DNA of 25,216 nt, from assembly GCA_032718475.1 (NCBI GenBank), contig JAUCBJ010005006.1:1-25216 (forward strand). The letters are read 5' to 3'. The notes beneath the pieces are model-generated. The model had not been told where the DNA came from and did not search any database. It worked only from the letters and a program-made list of their open reading frames with translations. Positions 1 to 9,174 of this stretch are shown one piece after another (position 1 is the first letter of the stretch; each line of letters opens with the position of its first letter). The translations under genes were made by a program, and so were the position numbers. The stretch is from Nemertoderma westbladi. Its lineage: Eukaryota; Xenacoelomorpha; Nemertodermatida; Nemertodermatidae.

Positions 1-1
1 T

Positions 2-190
2 CATCTTACCACGGCAGAGAGTAGACAGGCCAAGGGAGCGGAGAAACTAACACAACAACTCAATCGCCCAGCTGGTCGTTTATGTTTACTGGAAAGAGAC
101 CGAAAACTGTCCGGAAACTATGGAAGGCAAGATACTCTTCCTACGACCACTTCCCTAATCCGACAAATATCTAGGGACTCTATAACGTAA
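2..190 (+). CDS. C-terminal end of an unidentified reading frame, cut by the window start
   Basis: A reading frame of 62 codons is open from the first bases of the window to a TAA at 188-190. It is rich in Gln, Arg and Thr, with short charged stretches, and I see no domain, membrane segment or cysteine cluster. In this AT-rich surrounding an open stretch of this length is only mildly unlikely by chance, so it may be a coincidence. If real, it is the tail of a protein encoded to the left of the window, on the same strand as the zinc-knuckle frame at 1811 and possibly from the same element. I do not recognise the family. Confidence 0.25.
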   Translation, partial: HLTTAESRQAKGAEKLTQQLNRPAGRLCLLERDRKLSGNYGRQDTLPTTTSLIRQISRDSIT

Positions 191-732
191 TAACATATGG
201 AGTGGGCGTGTGGCTATATCATTTTATATTTGTTTTTATTTTATATTTATGTATGTATTATTATGTAATTTTATTATAATCGTTTTCTTTAATTTTATTT
301 AGTAAAATGTTATTTTAGAAAATTTAGTAAATTAGTGCAATATATTAGTGTTTATTACGTACATAATTACTTATAATATATATTTAGTGCGACGGCGAGA
401 AATAATTATTTTCTCTTCCCTTACTGTCCGTATCATATTATAAATACGTGACTACAGTAAGATGAAATGTCCGTACTTCTTAAAGTACAATAAAGCCACT
501 ACTATATTTAAGTATTATTGGTAGGCAGAGTATTAGGAATGCAAAGTTCAGATCCTCGTGTCTCGGCTAAACCAAGCTCTGGGTAGACCTTGGAAACGAC
601 TTGCCTCTTCACACTGACATTGCTTCGTGCGATATTGCTCTTCTACCTTATAACAAATAATACATATAGTAGCGTGATGTCCCTCTAACAGTAGCGTAAA
701 TCGCAAATAAATCTGTTAAACTTTTGACCATC

Positions 733-1010
733 TGTAATTCTAGTCGATTAAGATATCGTGGCACCCACCGATATGCTTGAAAGACAAATTCTAGAATCAG
801 TGGTTAACGTCCCCAGACAAGTTCTGGAATAAATCGGTGCCCATCCTAAATATTAATTTAATATTTATTAAAATCTGTAAAATTCAGATCCGTTAACAAT
901 TCTAGTCGATTAAGATATCGTAGCACTTACCGATACTCTTAAAAGACAAATTTCATAGAATTAAGGATCCTATGTCCCCAGACCTGCTCTGGAATCAAAT
1001 TGTATCAATT
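733..1010 (+). repeat. Degenerate direct repeat, two copies offset by ~163 bp
   Basis: The block AATTCTAGTCGATTAAGATA starts at 736 and again at 899. After it, both copies keep 'CCGATA', 'AAAGACAAAT' and a 'GTCCCCAGA..TCTGG' segment. In each copy the last segment forms a short stem, CCAGA/TCTGG, around a 5-nt loop, and the loops differ (CAAGT versus CCTGC) while the stem is unchanged. Copies diverge elsewhere by substitutions and small indels, so the duplication is not recent. Confidence 0.7.
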
Positions 1011-1392
1011 TAACATCAAATAATAAAATTCACGGGAATAAATTTAAATTCATATTCGAATGAATTTCATAAATTGTCATTTGTGCAATTTATAACATTC
1101 CCAAAATTCCAGTAATTAATAGATCATGGGAGCGGAGATTCATATTGAGTGTACTAGAGTGCGAGAATCTCCAATATATAGTCAATAGCCGATAAAATTT
1201 ATAAAATCATGCATAAAGAGGGTATTGACAACTAAAGAATTACTATTAAATAACATCCCAGATCTGTATGCATGAGAATTACCCTAATTCTACCGCTAGT
1301 TTTCCATAATGTCACCATGGCAACACCCACGCTAGAATTAGAAGCAAGTTAAAGGAACAATAAAAAGCTTGCCCCATTGCGTAGCATAAGAG

Positions 1393-1400
1393 TATATATA
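1393..1400 (+). promoter_or_regulatory. Possible TATA box
   Basis: TATATATA followed by a GC-containing stretch (GCGCACTATTAG), about 410 bases upstream of the ATG at 1811. It would place a transcript start near 1425 and give a long leader for the zinc-knuckle frame. Such sequences arise often in AT-rich DNA, so this is only a candidate. Confidence 0.25.
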
Positions 1401-1810
1401 GCGCACTATTAGTATCCAAGGATACATAGTAATAACGTGACATTCTGGAAGACACTGACTAACGGACAAATGGCATGCATGTGTGCAGTAAGCAATGATT
1501 GTATGGAATTTGTGCGTTTATAGGTGAATGTTACTACTAAAGTGTGTTTACAGTAGCTAATCGCAATTGTAAAATAGCCCTAACTCTACCGAGATAACCT
1601 CAAGTGGATTCAAGCCTTTGGGACGGACAGTGGTGGGACTTGTGCCGGTTATCGTTGTCGTGCTGTTGCTACATGTTGGCGTAAACACTGCGACAGCGGT
1701 ACATCGGCGCTGAGAAACCCACTGTCCGGGGGCAAAAGCCTAGTAGGCAGCGACGCCCGCTTGCCTAAAATATTAACTTATATTGATATTAATAAACTCA
1801 GATAGCAGAT

Positions 1811-3259
1811 ATGACGGAATTGATAGAAGATGACCTTGGTATTAGAGAGTGATATACTCTACCTTTACAAGCGTTTGTGGATAGCTTGATGCGCGGTGAA
1901 GCCGATCAGACTATTACGGAGGACGATGGTCGTTATATCGAACCGCCGATGTCCCAAGAGCAACTTACGCGTGAATTGGACTATCGAAAATTAACCGCTC
2001 GCTATACGCATCGTAATGGTACGTATATGGACTTCTTAACTACCGGCCATCCTATCGATTTACATGATACGGACGATGTAGACACCGAAAGGGAAATGGT
2101 TCTATTTAAATATCATACCCAGCGGCGTCGTATCGATAAACCGAGAATAGATCACGAAAATTCTATTCGTAACAGACTGGGAAGACGAACCAATATGTCT
2201 AGAATCTGAGGAGATTCAGCCTATCGCGCTCGGAATATCGACAACGATTACATCCTAGAAGGGTATCAAGGTCCACAGTGTCTCACTGCGTACGATTATC
2301 GCCATGCCAACTATGTTTCTCGACAACGTTGTCGGCTGTGCGCATCGAGAGACCATATTACGTCTATGGACACCAACGATATCTGTTCCTATTTCCACGA
2401 GCAACCGTCGATGGAAATCTATTGTGCATATTGTCGGCTTAATAATTTGCACATTTTTGCTGTCTGCCCCCAATTTATGACTCAATGCCATCATTGTCAA
2501 TTAAAATGACACGCCAGCTTTGATTGTCCCTTTAACCATGATTTAGAGAGCGTAGATGAAATGATTGTACTACGTTATATCAGAGCTTGGGAAGCGAACG
2601 CTGATTTACATTGTGATTCACGCCATCGCTATTATCCCGGACGCGCCTATGAAGGAGTTTATGCGTTCCATCCATATTTGTTTGCCTCCGTCGAGCAGAA
2701 ATCGCGCCTATCAAGTTATGAACTATTGAAGCGCGTTGGAGAATGTATTTCAACCAAATATGTGCGTAAATTTCTCAGGAGCATTACTCCGAGTGACATC
2801 CAGTCTTACAACTTAATAAACTTTATCCGTCAAGACCCTGCCTATGGAGACTTATTCGTCAACTCACACCCTGAGTTACAAGAGGTATATCGACGGCCTT
2901 ACGAGTATCGAGCCCGCGAACGCGAGTTAGAAAGAACCATTAAACCAAGGAAGTTTCTAGCTGCCTATGGTCCACCCACGGCCCTCGTTCAGACCACTCG
3001 TAAAGGACCCGTAAGAGCGGCTGTCTTGAAACGAGCTCTCAAAGCCGTTAGACCCCTCTCCCCGGACGTTGATGTCCATCAACCCGGTACTTCGACCGGC
3101 GGATATACCGATCGCAATCCCATACCTTCTGATGCAATCATATTGCACCCTTCACCCAGGAGTTATAGCCCTCCTAGTAAAGTGGCTCGCCCCAAAGAGA
3201 AAAGGACTCTTGCTAGCTTCAAAAAACTGCGTAAACGCCGTCCGCGCAAGAAAGACTAA
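1811..3259 (+). pseudogene. Gag-like zinc-knuckle protein frame with three in-frame TGA codons
   Basis: One frame runs from an ATG at 1811 (the preceding in-frame stop is TAA at 1793-1795) to a TAA at 3257-3259, 482 codons. It is interrupted only by TGA at codons 14 (1850), 133 (2207) and 233 (2507), with no internal TAA, TAG or frameshift. A cysteine/histidine cluster crosses the third TGA: C174-C177-H182-C192, C205-C208-H214-C219 and C226-C229-H234-C239. The last has exact CCHC zinc-knuckle spacing (C-x2-C-x4-H-x4-C), with the TGA directly before its histidine, so the two sides clearly belong together. The C-terminus is strongly basic (Lys/Arg-rich from about codon 459), which suits nucleic-acid binding. 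Zinc knuckles plus a basic tail are typical of Gag or nucleocapsid proteins of retroelements and viruses; that assignment is inference, and no protease or polymerase lies downstream. Under the standard code it is a pseudogene. UGA read as Trp, or readthrough, are alternatives. TGG occurs only once (codon 260). Confidence 0.6.
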
Positions 3260-4576
3260 CTGTTTAGAGTATTTTTGTATTTTAGAAACTGTGATTTTGT
3301 ATATTTTATAGACTTAAATCCCATTTTCTGGGAGCGGTGTAAAAGCTTTTGTGGGATAACTGATACGTTTGCCTTTGCTGGCCAGTTCCCCCCCAGGCGC
3401 TGGAATACTCTAAAAAAGGTTTTCTAACTGTATATATATTCCCCTCGCCCGCAAGGTACCTTTACAGGTGTTTTAACGGACATAAAAATCATTCTGCTAT
3501 ATACGTGTTTTAGCGGACATGGTAAGACAAAAAACTTGTAATGCACCAACCACCTTTCACAGCTTAGCCGTGATGATTCATATTACGACATCTAGCAGCT
3601 GGTTGCTGACATGGAAACAGCCATTGGCCGCGTGGTTCTTTGTTTGGCTTGGGCCAATCAGGGCGGTTTTTCCTGTCGACGTGTAGCTTTTTAGTCGATC
3701 ATAAGGAGAGTGTTCAGTCTTACTGTTTTTTCTTGATACTTGTTGTTATTGCTGTCTAAGCCAGAAACACCGGCATTTTTGGATAGATACTGCTGTACCG
3801 TAAACTGCTTGAATTATCGAAAGTATAAACTGTTACCTGACTTAAATCACTCATCTCACCTTGATACTTTTAATTGCATTGATCATATTGTTTGTACTGT
3901 TATTTTACCGTCAGTTATTAATTGTAAATATTTGTTGATGGAAATATTGCTATTTGGATAATACGGATAAATCACCCAATTCCCAATTTTCTTGATAACA
4001 CTACAGGTTAGAGAGACCGGCTATATATAACAATTGCGATTTATATTAATGTGGTGTGTATTGAATCCAATGTTATTTAGCAGACCCTACGTGAGTCAAT
4101 TACTGCTCTCTTTATGTGTGATCAAATGTACTGACTGTCGGCAGAATAGTGTGTATGATTGTGATTGGTAACAAAGTATTTCCTAAAGAATACGTTTTAT
4201 ACTTTAATCATAAGCAGTATCGTTGCGTTTAGTATGAGTCTTAGTTCTGTTTAAATAGATAGAGCGCCACGTCCTAGAGGAACTGTTAATATTTCCCGAA
4301 AGCCAATAATATCTGTCAGAGATTAATTATTAACGATCTATCGAATGATACATTAGGTATACACTGCAACCTTACACTGTAATAATCCAATTCAAGCATC
4401 CGAATTCAGTCTCCCGGGTGTAGATCCATCGGGTGAATGATCGCGCATGGGCTGACTTCGGCTAATGTTTTGCGTATTAGCATAAATTATTGTCGTATGC
4501 TAAAGTGGTTTTAATTAACTAGAAGACATATAAATTTTGGCGGGTTAAACTGCTAAAGGTCTTCAAAAGCGCGAAC
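3260..4576. other. Non-coding stretch between zinc-knuckle frame and repeat array
   Basis: AT-rich, with no reading frame I would defend. The longest open stretch (about 3740-3961) has no motif and ordinary AT-rich composition. Contents worth noting: a TATA-like run at 3431-3440, two CCAAT-type boxes and a GC box at 3619-3666, and a C-run at about 3386-3397. No polymerase-like coding sequence follows the Gag-like frame here, which argues against a complete LTR retrotransposon. Confidence 0.5.
3619..3666. promoter_or_regulatory. Promoter-like cluster: two CCAAT boxes and a GC box
   Basis: CAGCCATTGGCCG near 3619-3631 carries an inverted CCAAT box. GGGCCAATCAGGG near 3651-3663 carries a forward CCAAT box matching the NF-Y preference for CCAATCA. 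It overlaps GGGCGG at 3661-3666, an Sp1-type GC box. The boxes sit ~30 bases apart in otherwise AT-rich DNA. No gene could be recognised immediately downstream, so this may be a relic of a viral or retroelement promoter or a coincidence. Confidence 0.3.
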
Positions 4577-5410
4577 AGTAGTACAGTAGACCTCTGACAA
4601 TTATCAGCGTAAAAGCATTTTTAATAAATAAATGTGAGAATGGTTTTACTTTTCAGACTCAGATTTTTCGCACCCTAGCAGTAGACTGGAAATCCGCAGA
4701 CTGGTTAGCGTCCTCCCCATACAAACAGCCTATGGTCAAGCATGCCTTTCCCAAGTATAAGCAAAAAAGCATTAGAAACAATGAAATTGGAGAAGGATTT
4801 CACTTGATACATTTCACCCTCTAGCGGCAGACTGAGAAATTGCAGATTGGTAAGAGTTATCCACAAACACGCAGTCTATGGTGTAGTAGACCTCTGACAA
4901 GTATCAGCCTAAAAGCATTAGAAACAACGAAACGGGATAAGGTTTTCACTTTCAGAGATTTCGCCCCCTAGCAGCCGAATGGAGAACTGCAGTTTGTTCG
5001 GCGTCTTACCTAGACATACACCCTATGGTGTACTACACATCTGGCAAGTGTCAGCCTGAAATCATATTAATAACGAAATGGGATAAGGTTTTCACTTTCA
5101 GACATTTGGCCCCCAAGCGGTAGACTGGATAAATGCAGACTGGTTCTAGCTCCTCCCCAAACACACAGTCTATGGTGTAGTAGACCTCTGCCAAGTATCA
5201 GCAAAAAAGCATTATAAACAATGAAATGCATAAAGGTTTTCACTTTCAGACATTGCGCCCCCTAGCGGCAGACAGAGCTATTGCAGATTGGTCTTAGTTC
5301 TCCACAAACACGCAGTCTTTGATGTAGTAGACCTCTGACAAGTATCAGCCTAAAAACATTATAAACATCAAAATGGGATAAGGTTTTCACGTTCAGACAT
5401 TTCGCCCCCT
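4577..5410 (+). repeat. Tandem-repeat unit 1, left part (about six ~147-bp monomers)
   Basis: The array begins near 4577, where homology to the later units at 10516 and 12552 starts. Each monomer carries, in order, a 'TTTTCACTTTCAGACATT' block, a 'CCCCCTAGCGGCAGACTGG' box, 'AACTGCAGATTGGT', 'CAAACACGCAGTCTATGG' and 'TAGTAGACCTCTGCCAAGT'. The box recurs about every 147 bases. The array is cut at 5410 inside the box by the LINE; it resumes at 9169. Confidence 0.9.
5405..5410 (+). repeat. Target-site duplication, left copy (CCCCCT)
   Basis: CCCCCT directly before the LINE 3' end. The same six bases recur at 9169-9174 beyond the LINE 5' end. The uninterrupted sibling at 11344 reads CCCCCTAGCGGCCG, so the six bases were duplicated on insertion. 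Confidence 0.75.
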
Positions 5411-8400
5411 ACTACTACTAGCATCGGCATGCTGCATTGCAGCTGCATTTTTAAGAATGCTGTGCCGGCTTATCAACAAAATTGCACCGCCACAACTCCC
5501 TATCACCCATGACATTTGCTAGATCATCCGCATCTTTAAGGCCAGTGTCCTTTAAGATGCGTCTCAAGAAAGTCATGGGCTGTCCACCATGCTTATTCAC
5601 TCCATGAGGCTGCCAAAGTACAAGATTATGCACTGGCTGGTCCTCACGGCGAAAGCAATGTCCTGCAAAGCGGAGGCGATTTTGTTCTAGTGTCAAGCTT
5701 GGGGGAACCAATGAGACACCTCCAATGTTATATAGTGTCTGGTTGGAGATGTGTGCATTGTACTTGACACAATGTACCCGGCGTAGCATTCTTGTGAATG
5801 TGCCATCCAGAGATTTGGTGTCCTCAGCAGTTAGAGCCCAGCATGGACTCCCGTAGAGGAGTACTGGAACTACTGCTGCTCTAAATAATCGGACCTTAAG
5901 TTTCCGATTAATTCTAGGTGACTTCCAAATCCTGGAAAGCCTATTCAAGGCTGCCCATGCCTTTCCCTTACGTATTCGAAGGTCCTCACCTGACTTCCGG
6001 ATCCATGATCCCAGGTAACAGAAGTCGTCCACATGCTCAAGCATACCATCCTTTGAGCTTATGCTCATCCGATCAGAGACTTGCTGAGGACTTTCAAAGT
6101 TAACTGTCAGAATTTTGGTCTTTCTGGAGTTAATAAAAAGACCAACACTAGAAGCAGCATGTTCTAATGAGCTGAGGAGCCGCTGGGCTCCCTCTAATGA
6201 TTCTGAGAGTACTCCTAAGTCATCAGCAAAGTCTAGATCAGTTAGGTACTTGGCAGGATTTCCTCGACTTCTGGAGCCAGTAGGTGGAGTTATCATCACC
6301 CCATCATCATTATGATGATCTAAGGACATGCGTAGAACATAGTCAACCACAATAATGAACAAGAATGGTGCAAGTGTGTCTCCTTGGAGGACGCCCCATA
6401 ACACTTCAAATGGTTCTGTGTCACCGTCAACAGTAGACACAAATGTTGTCGAACCATCGTATACTGATCTGATTGCTGCAATAATTTCATCAGGAATCCC
6501 ATATAATGAAAGTATGCTGAACATACGTGAGCGAGAGACTGAATCAAAGGCCTTGAAGAAGTCAACAAAGATAACAGCCAGATGCCTGTCTTTCTTTTTT
6601 GATAACTCTTCAATTATCCTTCTAAGTGCCAAAATGGGCTCCATGGTCCCACGACCTTTACGGAACCCATTCTGATTTCCACGTAGCAGTCTCTCAATGG
6701 GATCCCTGATGCGATTTAATAGAATTCTATTGTATAGTTTTGCAGCAATCGAGATCAATGAGATTCCCCGAAAAGAACCATAGAGTGTTAGGTTGCCCTT
6801 CTTGGGAACTGGCACCAACTTATTTGTTTTCATTTCTTGTGGGACTCTTGTTGTACGGTACATGTCTACTATGATGGGATAGATGAGCTTTAAACACTCA
6901 GGTATTTTAAAGACCTCAGGGGGAACGCCATCTACTCCACTGGCACGATTGGTCTTAATGCTCTTTGCAGCAGCCTTCACTTCTGCAAAGGAGATATCGC
7001 CAATGGGAATATCTGGGAGTACAGACTCAGACACTTTTACTTCTATAAAGTTATCAGGCAATACCCTGTCATTATTGAGGAGCTTTTCAAAGTGGGCTTT
7101 CCAACCATTGAGGCGATCGGCTGGTGATTCAGCCTTAACCTTGGTGGTTGGTTGGCTTTTCCGCCCAGTAAGCAGATTGATCGATTTCCATGCCTGGGAT
7201 GATTGCCTGCTGTCGTCAGCATCATTGATGGCATCAACCTGTTGGTTTATTAGCTTCTGTAGATTAACAGAGTACTGCCTGTTCAGGGACCTAGATGCAG
7301 CTTTAACTGCATTCTTGGCCGCTGTAGTCTGTTTGAGTCGGGACTCTTTCTGCGCCTTATGAAGGTCATTTCGGCACTTCTGAATTTTGTTGTCAGTCCA
7401 GGGGGCCCTTTTCCTGTTTCGAGGGTATACAGGAACTGTTTCTGCAGCTGCTAACTTAACTGCTTCTGTAAAGGCAGTATAGCCCTCACAGTGATCTGCC
7501 GCCTCAGAGGCAAGAGCCTCATACCTGTTGCTCAGCTGTAGTGTGAAGCTGGATCTCACACTTGGCTGTTGCAACAGAGAGGACCAGTCATGCCGTGGCA
7601 AGGCAGATTTCGTTGTTCTGCTAGCACGCAGACTAAGTCTTACCTTGGCCACAATAAGGCGGTGATCACTGGAGAAGGGTCGAAGTGTAAATGCATTACA
7701 GTCTTGTATAGAGCTCCTGTATTTCCTACGAAACAGAATATGGTCTATCTGGGACTTGTGACCACTGGGTCCACTATGAGTCCATAGCTTTCCAGTTCGC
7801 TTCTTGAACTGGGTTCCAGCCGAAAACAATCCATTTCCAGAGATAAAATCCTGAAGATGGACAGAATTTCGGTTAACACTATTGCTATAGACCCAGGGCG
7901 ATGTAGGTGATTGATGCAGACTTGCATTAAAGTCTCCCAGGAATGTTAAGAATGCATGCTGATCCACTCCATCAGTTGCTGCTTGTAGATTGTGGTAGAA
8001 ATTTTCCACCTCCTCTACAGGGGCAACACTAGTTGGAGAGTAGCACACAATCAGAACCACCTTAGGAAACTTCTTAGCCAGTCTTCCAGAACATGAGAAG
8101 TGGCAACGGATGATGCGGTTAGAGATTTGGTCTATTTTGTCCAATGCTGCATGTGCAGTTGGATTCATCAATAGACCAATTCCACCATTGCCACTATCAT
8201 CTGCTGACGCGAGGGCGAGTCGCCAACCGCCCCCCATGTCCTTAATCAGAACCTCATCAGTCTGTCCAGTCTGCATTCGGTGCTCTTGAACACCCACTGC
8301 GCTAAGAGAAAGCTTATCTGCCAAGGCAGTCAGCTCACCTTGTCGCATTGGGGACCCGAGTGTTAGGGTATTTACTGAGGCTAGTCTAGTGACTTGCCTC

Positions 8401-9168
8401 AGATTCACCAATGGCTTTGTTGGTCGGGGTGGAACATGAGAGTAGCCTCCAACTCCAGAATCCCTCTCCCCATCACAATCTGGCCTCCCTGGTGACCCAG
8501 GGTTTGGGCCAGAAAGGTCATCAGGAAAGGGACTCAAAGAATTGTTGGCTGCTCTCTCTCCAGTAGGGGGTGAGACAGGCAGCCGGCCAGGAGTTAACTG
8601 ACGCCTGTGAGGCCGATTGTGTCCGGTAATTCCACTGGCCTCTAGTGGCCGGACCTCCGCATTGCTAATGTAATCCATAGTGGGGGTTGGGGGGTGCTTT
8701 TTTGCCGAGTCAGCTCTCGGGGCAAATACCACACCCTGGTTTGCCATTCCACAGGGTGGGTGTCGCAATGGAGTCAGATATGAGGCCCATCACCCATATC
8801 TACTCTGGTGCACATGACCCACCATTGGCTGTTGCAGCTCATCTGCTGGGTCATGCCCTGTACCCTTGCTGCCAGGTGCAGGTCGCAGTGAAGTGCCCTC
8901 AGAGTGGACATGAGAACACTCTACTCCTGACCAGCCATTGGTAGATCACCATCTGCCTGGTCAGGCCATATACCCCTGCAGCCAAGTATATGGGTCCTTA
9001 ATCCAGGACCAAGGGCGTCCTTATCCCAGAACGAAGGGGGTCCTAGTTACAGGACCAGATTTGCCCTAGTAAGAGGGTCTATGCAGCTACAGGTGGCACC
9101 TCCTTTATGCTGCATGGAGGTGGCAAGTTTTCTTGATCAATGACCTAGAATACCTGACCTGACCAGGA
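5411..9168 (-). mobile_element. Full-length RTE-like non-LTR retrotransposon (LINE), ~3.76 kb
   Basis: On the minus strand: a ~420-base 5' region (9168-8748), one long ORF (8747-5451), a very short 3' end of about 30 bases containing the palindrome TGCAGCTGCA, and a terminal (TAG)n microsatellite at 5420-5411. The ends are fixed by comparison with the empty paralogous site at 11344: left and right flanks join perfectly there, leaving 3,758 bases plus a 6-base CCCCCT target duplication. A single APE-RT ORF, short 3' end and microsatellite tail instead of poly(A) are typical of the RTE group; I am less sure of the exact clade. The intact ORF and clean ends point to recent insertion. Confidence 0.9.
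5451..8747 (-). CDS. APE endonuclease / reverse transcriptase of an RTE-like LINE
   Basis: 1,098 codons from the first in-frame ATG (8745-8747); the frame upstream is closed by a stop at 8790-8792. Residues ~1-115 are Pro/Gly-rich and unrecognised. Residues ~120-375 are an apurinic/apyrimidinic-type endonuclease: SVN (~126), catalytic Glu in QEHR (~155), GDFNA (271-275), QIDH (~335) and SDHR (~361). A charged linker with a probable coiled segment follows (~440-520). The reverse transcriptase spans ~600-915: GVDGVPPEVF (~604), RGISL (~661), GFRKGRGT (~694), VDFFKAFD with its catalytic Asp (~729), GVLQGDTLAPFLF (~785) and the catalytic FADD (840-843), then FCYLGS (~909). A C-terminal ~180 residues has scattered Cys/His. 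The protein nicks target DNA and primes cDNA synthesis from the nick. No frameshift or stop is present, so it could be functional. Related proteins are often mislabelled 'craniofacial development protein 2-like'. Confidence 0.92.
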   Translation of the reverse strand: MANQGVVFAPRADSAKKHPPTPTMDYISNAEVRPLEASGITGHNRPHRRQLTPGRLPVSPPTGERAANNSLSPFPDDLSGPNPGSPGRPDCDGERDSGVGGYSHVPPRPTKPLVNLRQVTRLASVNTLTLGSPMRQGELTALADKLSLSAVGVQEHRMQTGQTDEVLIKDMGGGWRLALASADDSGNGGIGLLMNPTAHAALDKIDQISNRIIRCHFSCSGRLAKKFPKVVLIVCYSPTSVAPVEEVENFYHNLQAATDGVDQHAFLTFLGDFNASLHQSPTSPWVYSNSVNRNSVHLQDFISGNGLFSAGTQFKKRTGKLWTHSGPSGHKSQIDHILFRRKYRSSIQDCNAFTLRPFSSDHRLIVAKVRLSLRASRTTKSALPRHDWSSLLQQPSVRSSFTLQLSNRYEALASEAADHCEGYTAFTEAVKLAAAETVPVYPRNRKRAPWTDNKIQKCRNDLHKAQKESRLKQTTAAKNAVKAASRSLNRQYSVNLQKLINQQVDAINDADDSRQSSQAWKSINLLTGRKSQPTTKVKAESPADRLNGWKAHFEKLLNNDRVLPDNFIEVKVSESVLPDIPIGDISFAEVKAAAKSIKTNRASGVDGVPPEVFKIPECLKLIYPIIVDMYRTTRVPQEMKTNKLVPVPKKGNLTLYGSFRGISLISIAAKLYNRILLNRIRDPIERLLRGNQNGFRKGRGTMEPILALRRIIEELSKKKDRHLAVIFVDFFKAFDSVSRSRMFSILSLYGIPDEIIAAIRSVYDGSTTFVSTVDGDTEPFEVLWGVLQGDTLAPFLFIIVVDYVLRMSLDHHNDDGVMITPPTGSRSRGNPAKYLTDLDFADDLGVLSESLEGAQRLLSSLEHAASSVGLFINSRKTKILTVNFESPQQVSDRMSISSKDGMLEHVDDFCYLGSWIRKSGEDLRIRKGKAWAALNRLSRIWKSPRINRKLKVRLFRAAVVPVLLYGSPCWALTAEDTKSLDGTFTRMLRRVHCVKYNAHISNQTLYNIGGVSLVPPSLTLEQNRLRFAGHCFRREDQPVHNLVLWQPHGVNKHGGQPMTFLRRILKDTGLKDADDLANVMGDRELWRCNFVDKPAQHS

Positions 9169-9174
9169 CCCCCT
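9169..9174 (+). repeat. Target-site duplication, right copy (CCCCCT)
   Basis: Second copy of the six bases found at 5405-5410. It directly follows the LINE 5' end (…CTGACCAGGA) and continues into AGCGGCCGAATAGAG, exactly as in the uninterrupted sibling at 11344. Confidence 0.75.

Larger units (their letters stand above)
191..1810. other. AT-rich non-coding stretch and leader of the zinc-knuckle frame
   Basis: No convincing reading frame on either strand. The first ~1.4 kb is AT-rich, with AATAAA-like signals (for example near 488). The last ~180 bases before the ATG at 1811 are clearly more GC-rich (about 1600-1770). It holds a degenerate repeat pair (733-1010) and a TATA-like sequence (1393-1400). 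The position between an upstream frame end and a Gag-like frame would fit an LTR plus leader, but I found no matching second LTR and no convincing tRNA primer-binding site, so I do not call one. Confidence 0.5.

Noticed and set aside
1600-1800. tRNA primer-binding site downstream of an LTR
   Set aside because: TGG-starting 18-mers were checked (for example near 1629), but none has the complement of a tRNA 3' end with a proper T-arm; no LTR pair was found.
1811-3259. APOBEC-type G-to-A hypermutation as the source of the three TGA codons
   Set aside because: If the codons were TGG, only the one at 2207 has a G after the changed base (the context would be GG); the others are followed by T and C, so no common GG or GA context is seen.
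1811-3259. Mitochondrial DNA insertion as an explanation for UGA use
   Set aside because: The product is not a mitochondrial respiratory protein, and the codon and base composition with many CpG-containing Arg codons is unlike animal mitochondrial DNA.
3740-3961. 73-codon plus-strand frame
   Set aside because: AT-rich, no motif, no start context or neighbouring support; expected by chance.
5918-7787. Several open frames on the plus strand inside the LINE
   Set aside because: They overlap the intact minus-strand endonuclease/reverse transcriptase and have no motifs; they are antisense shadows.
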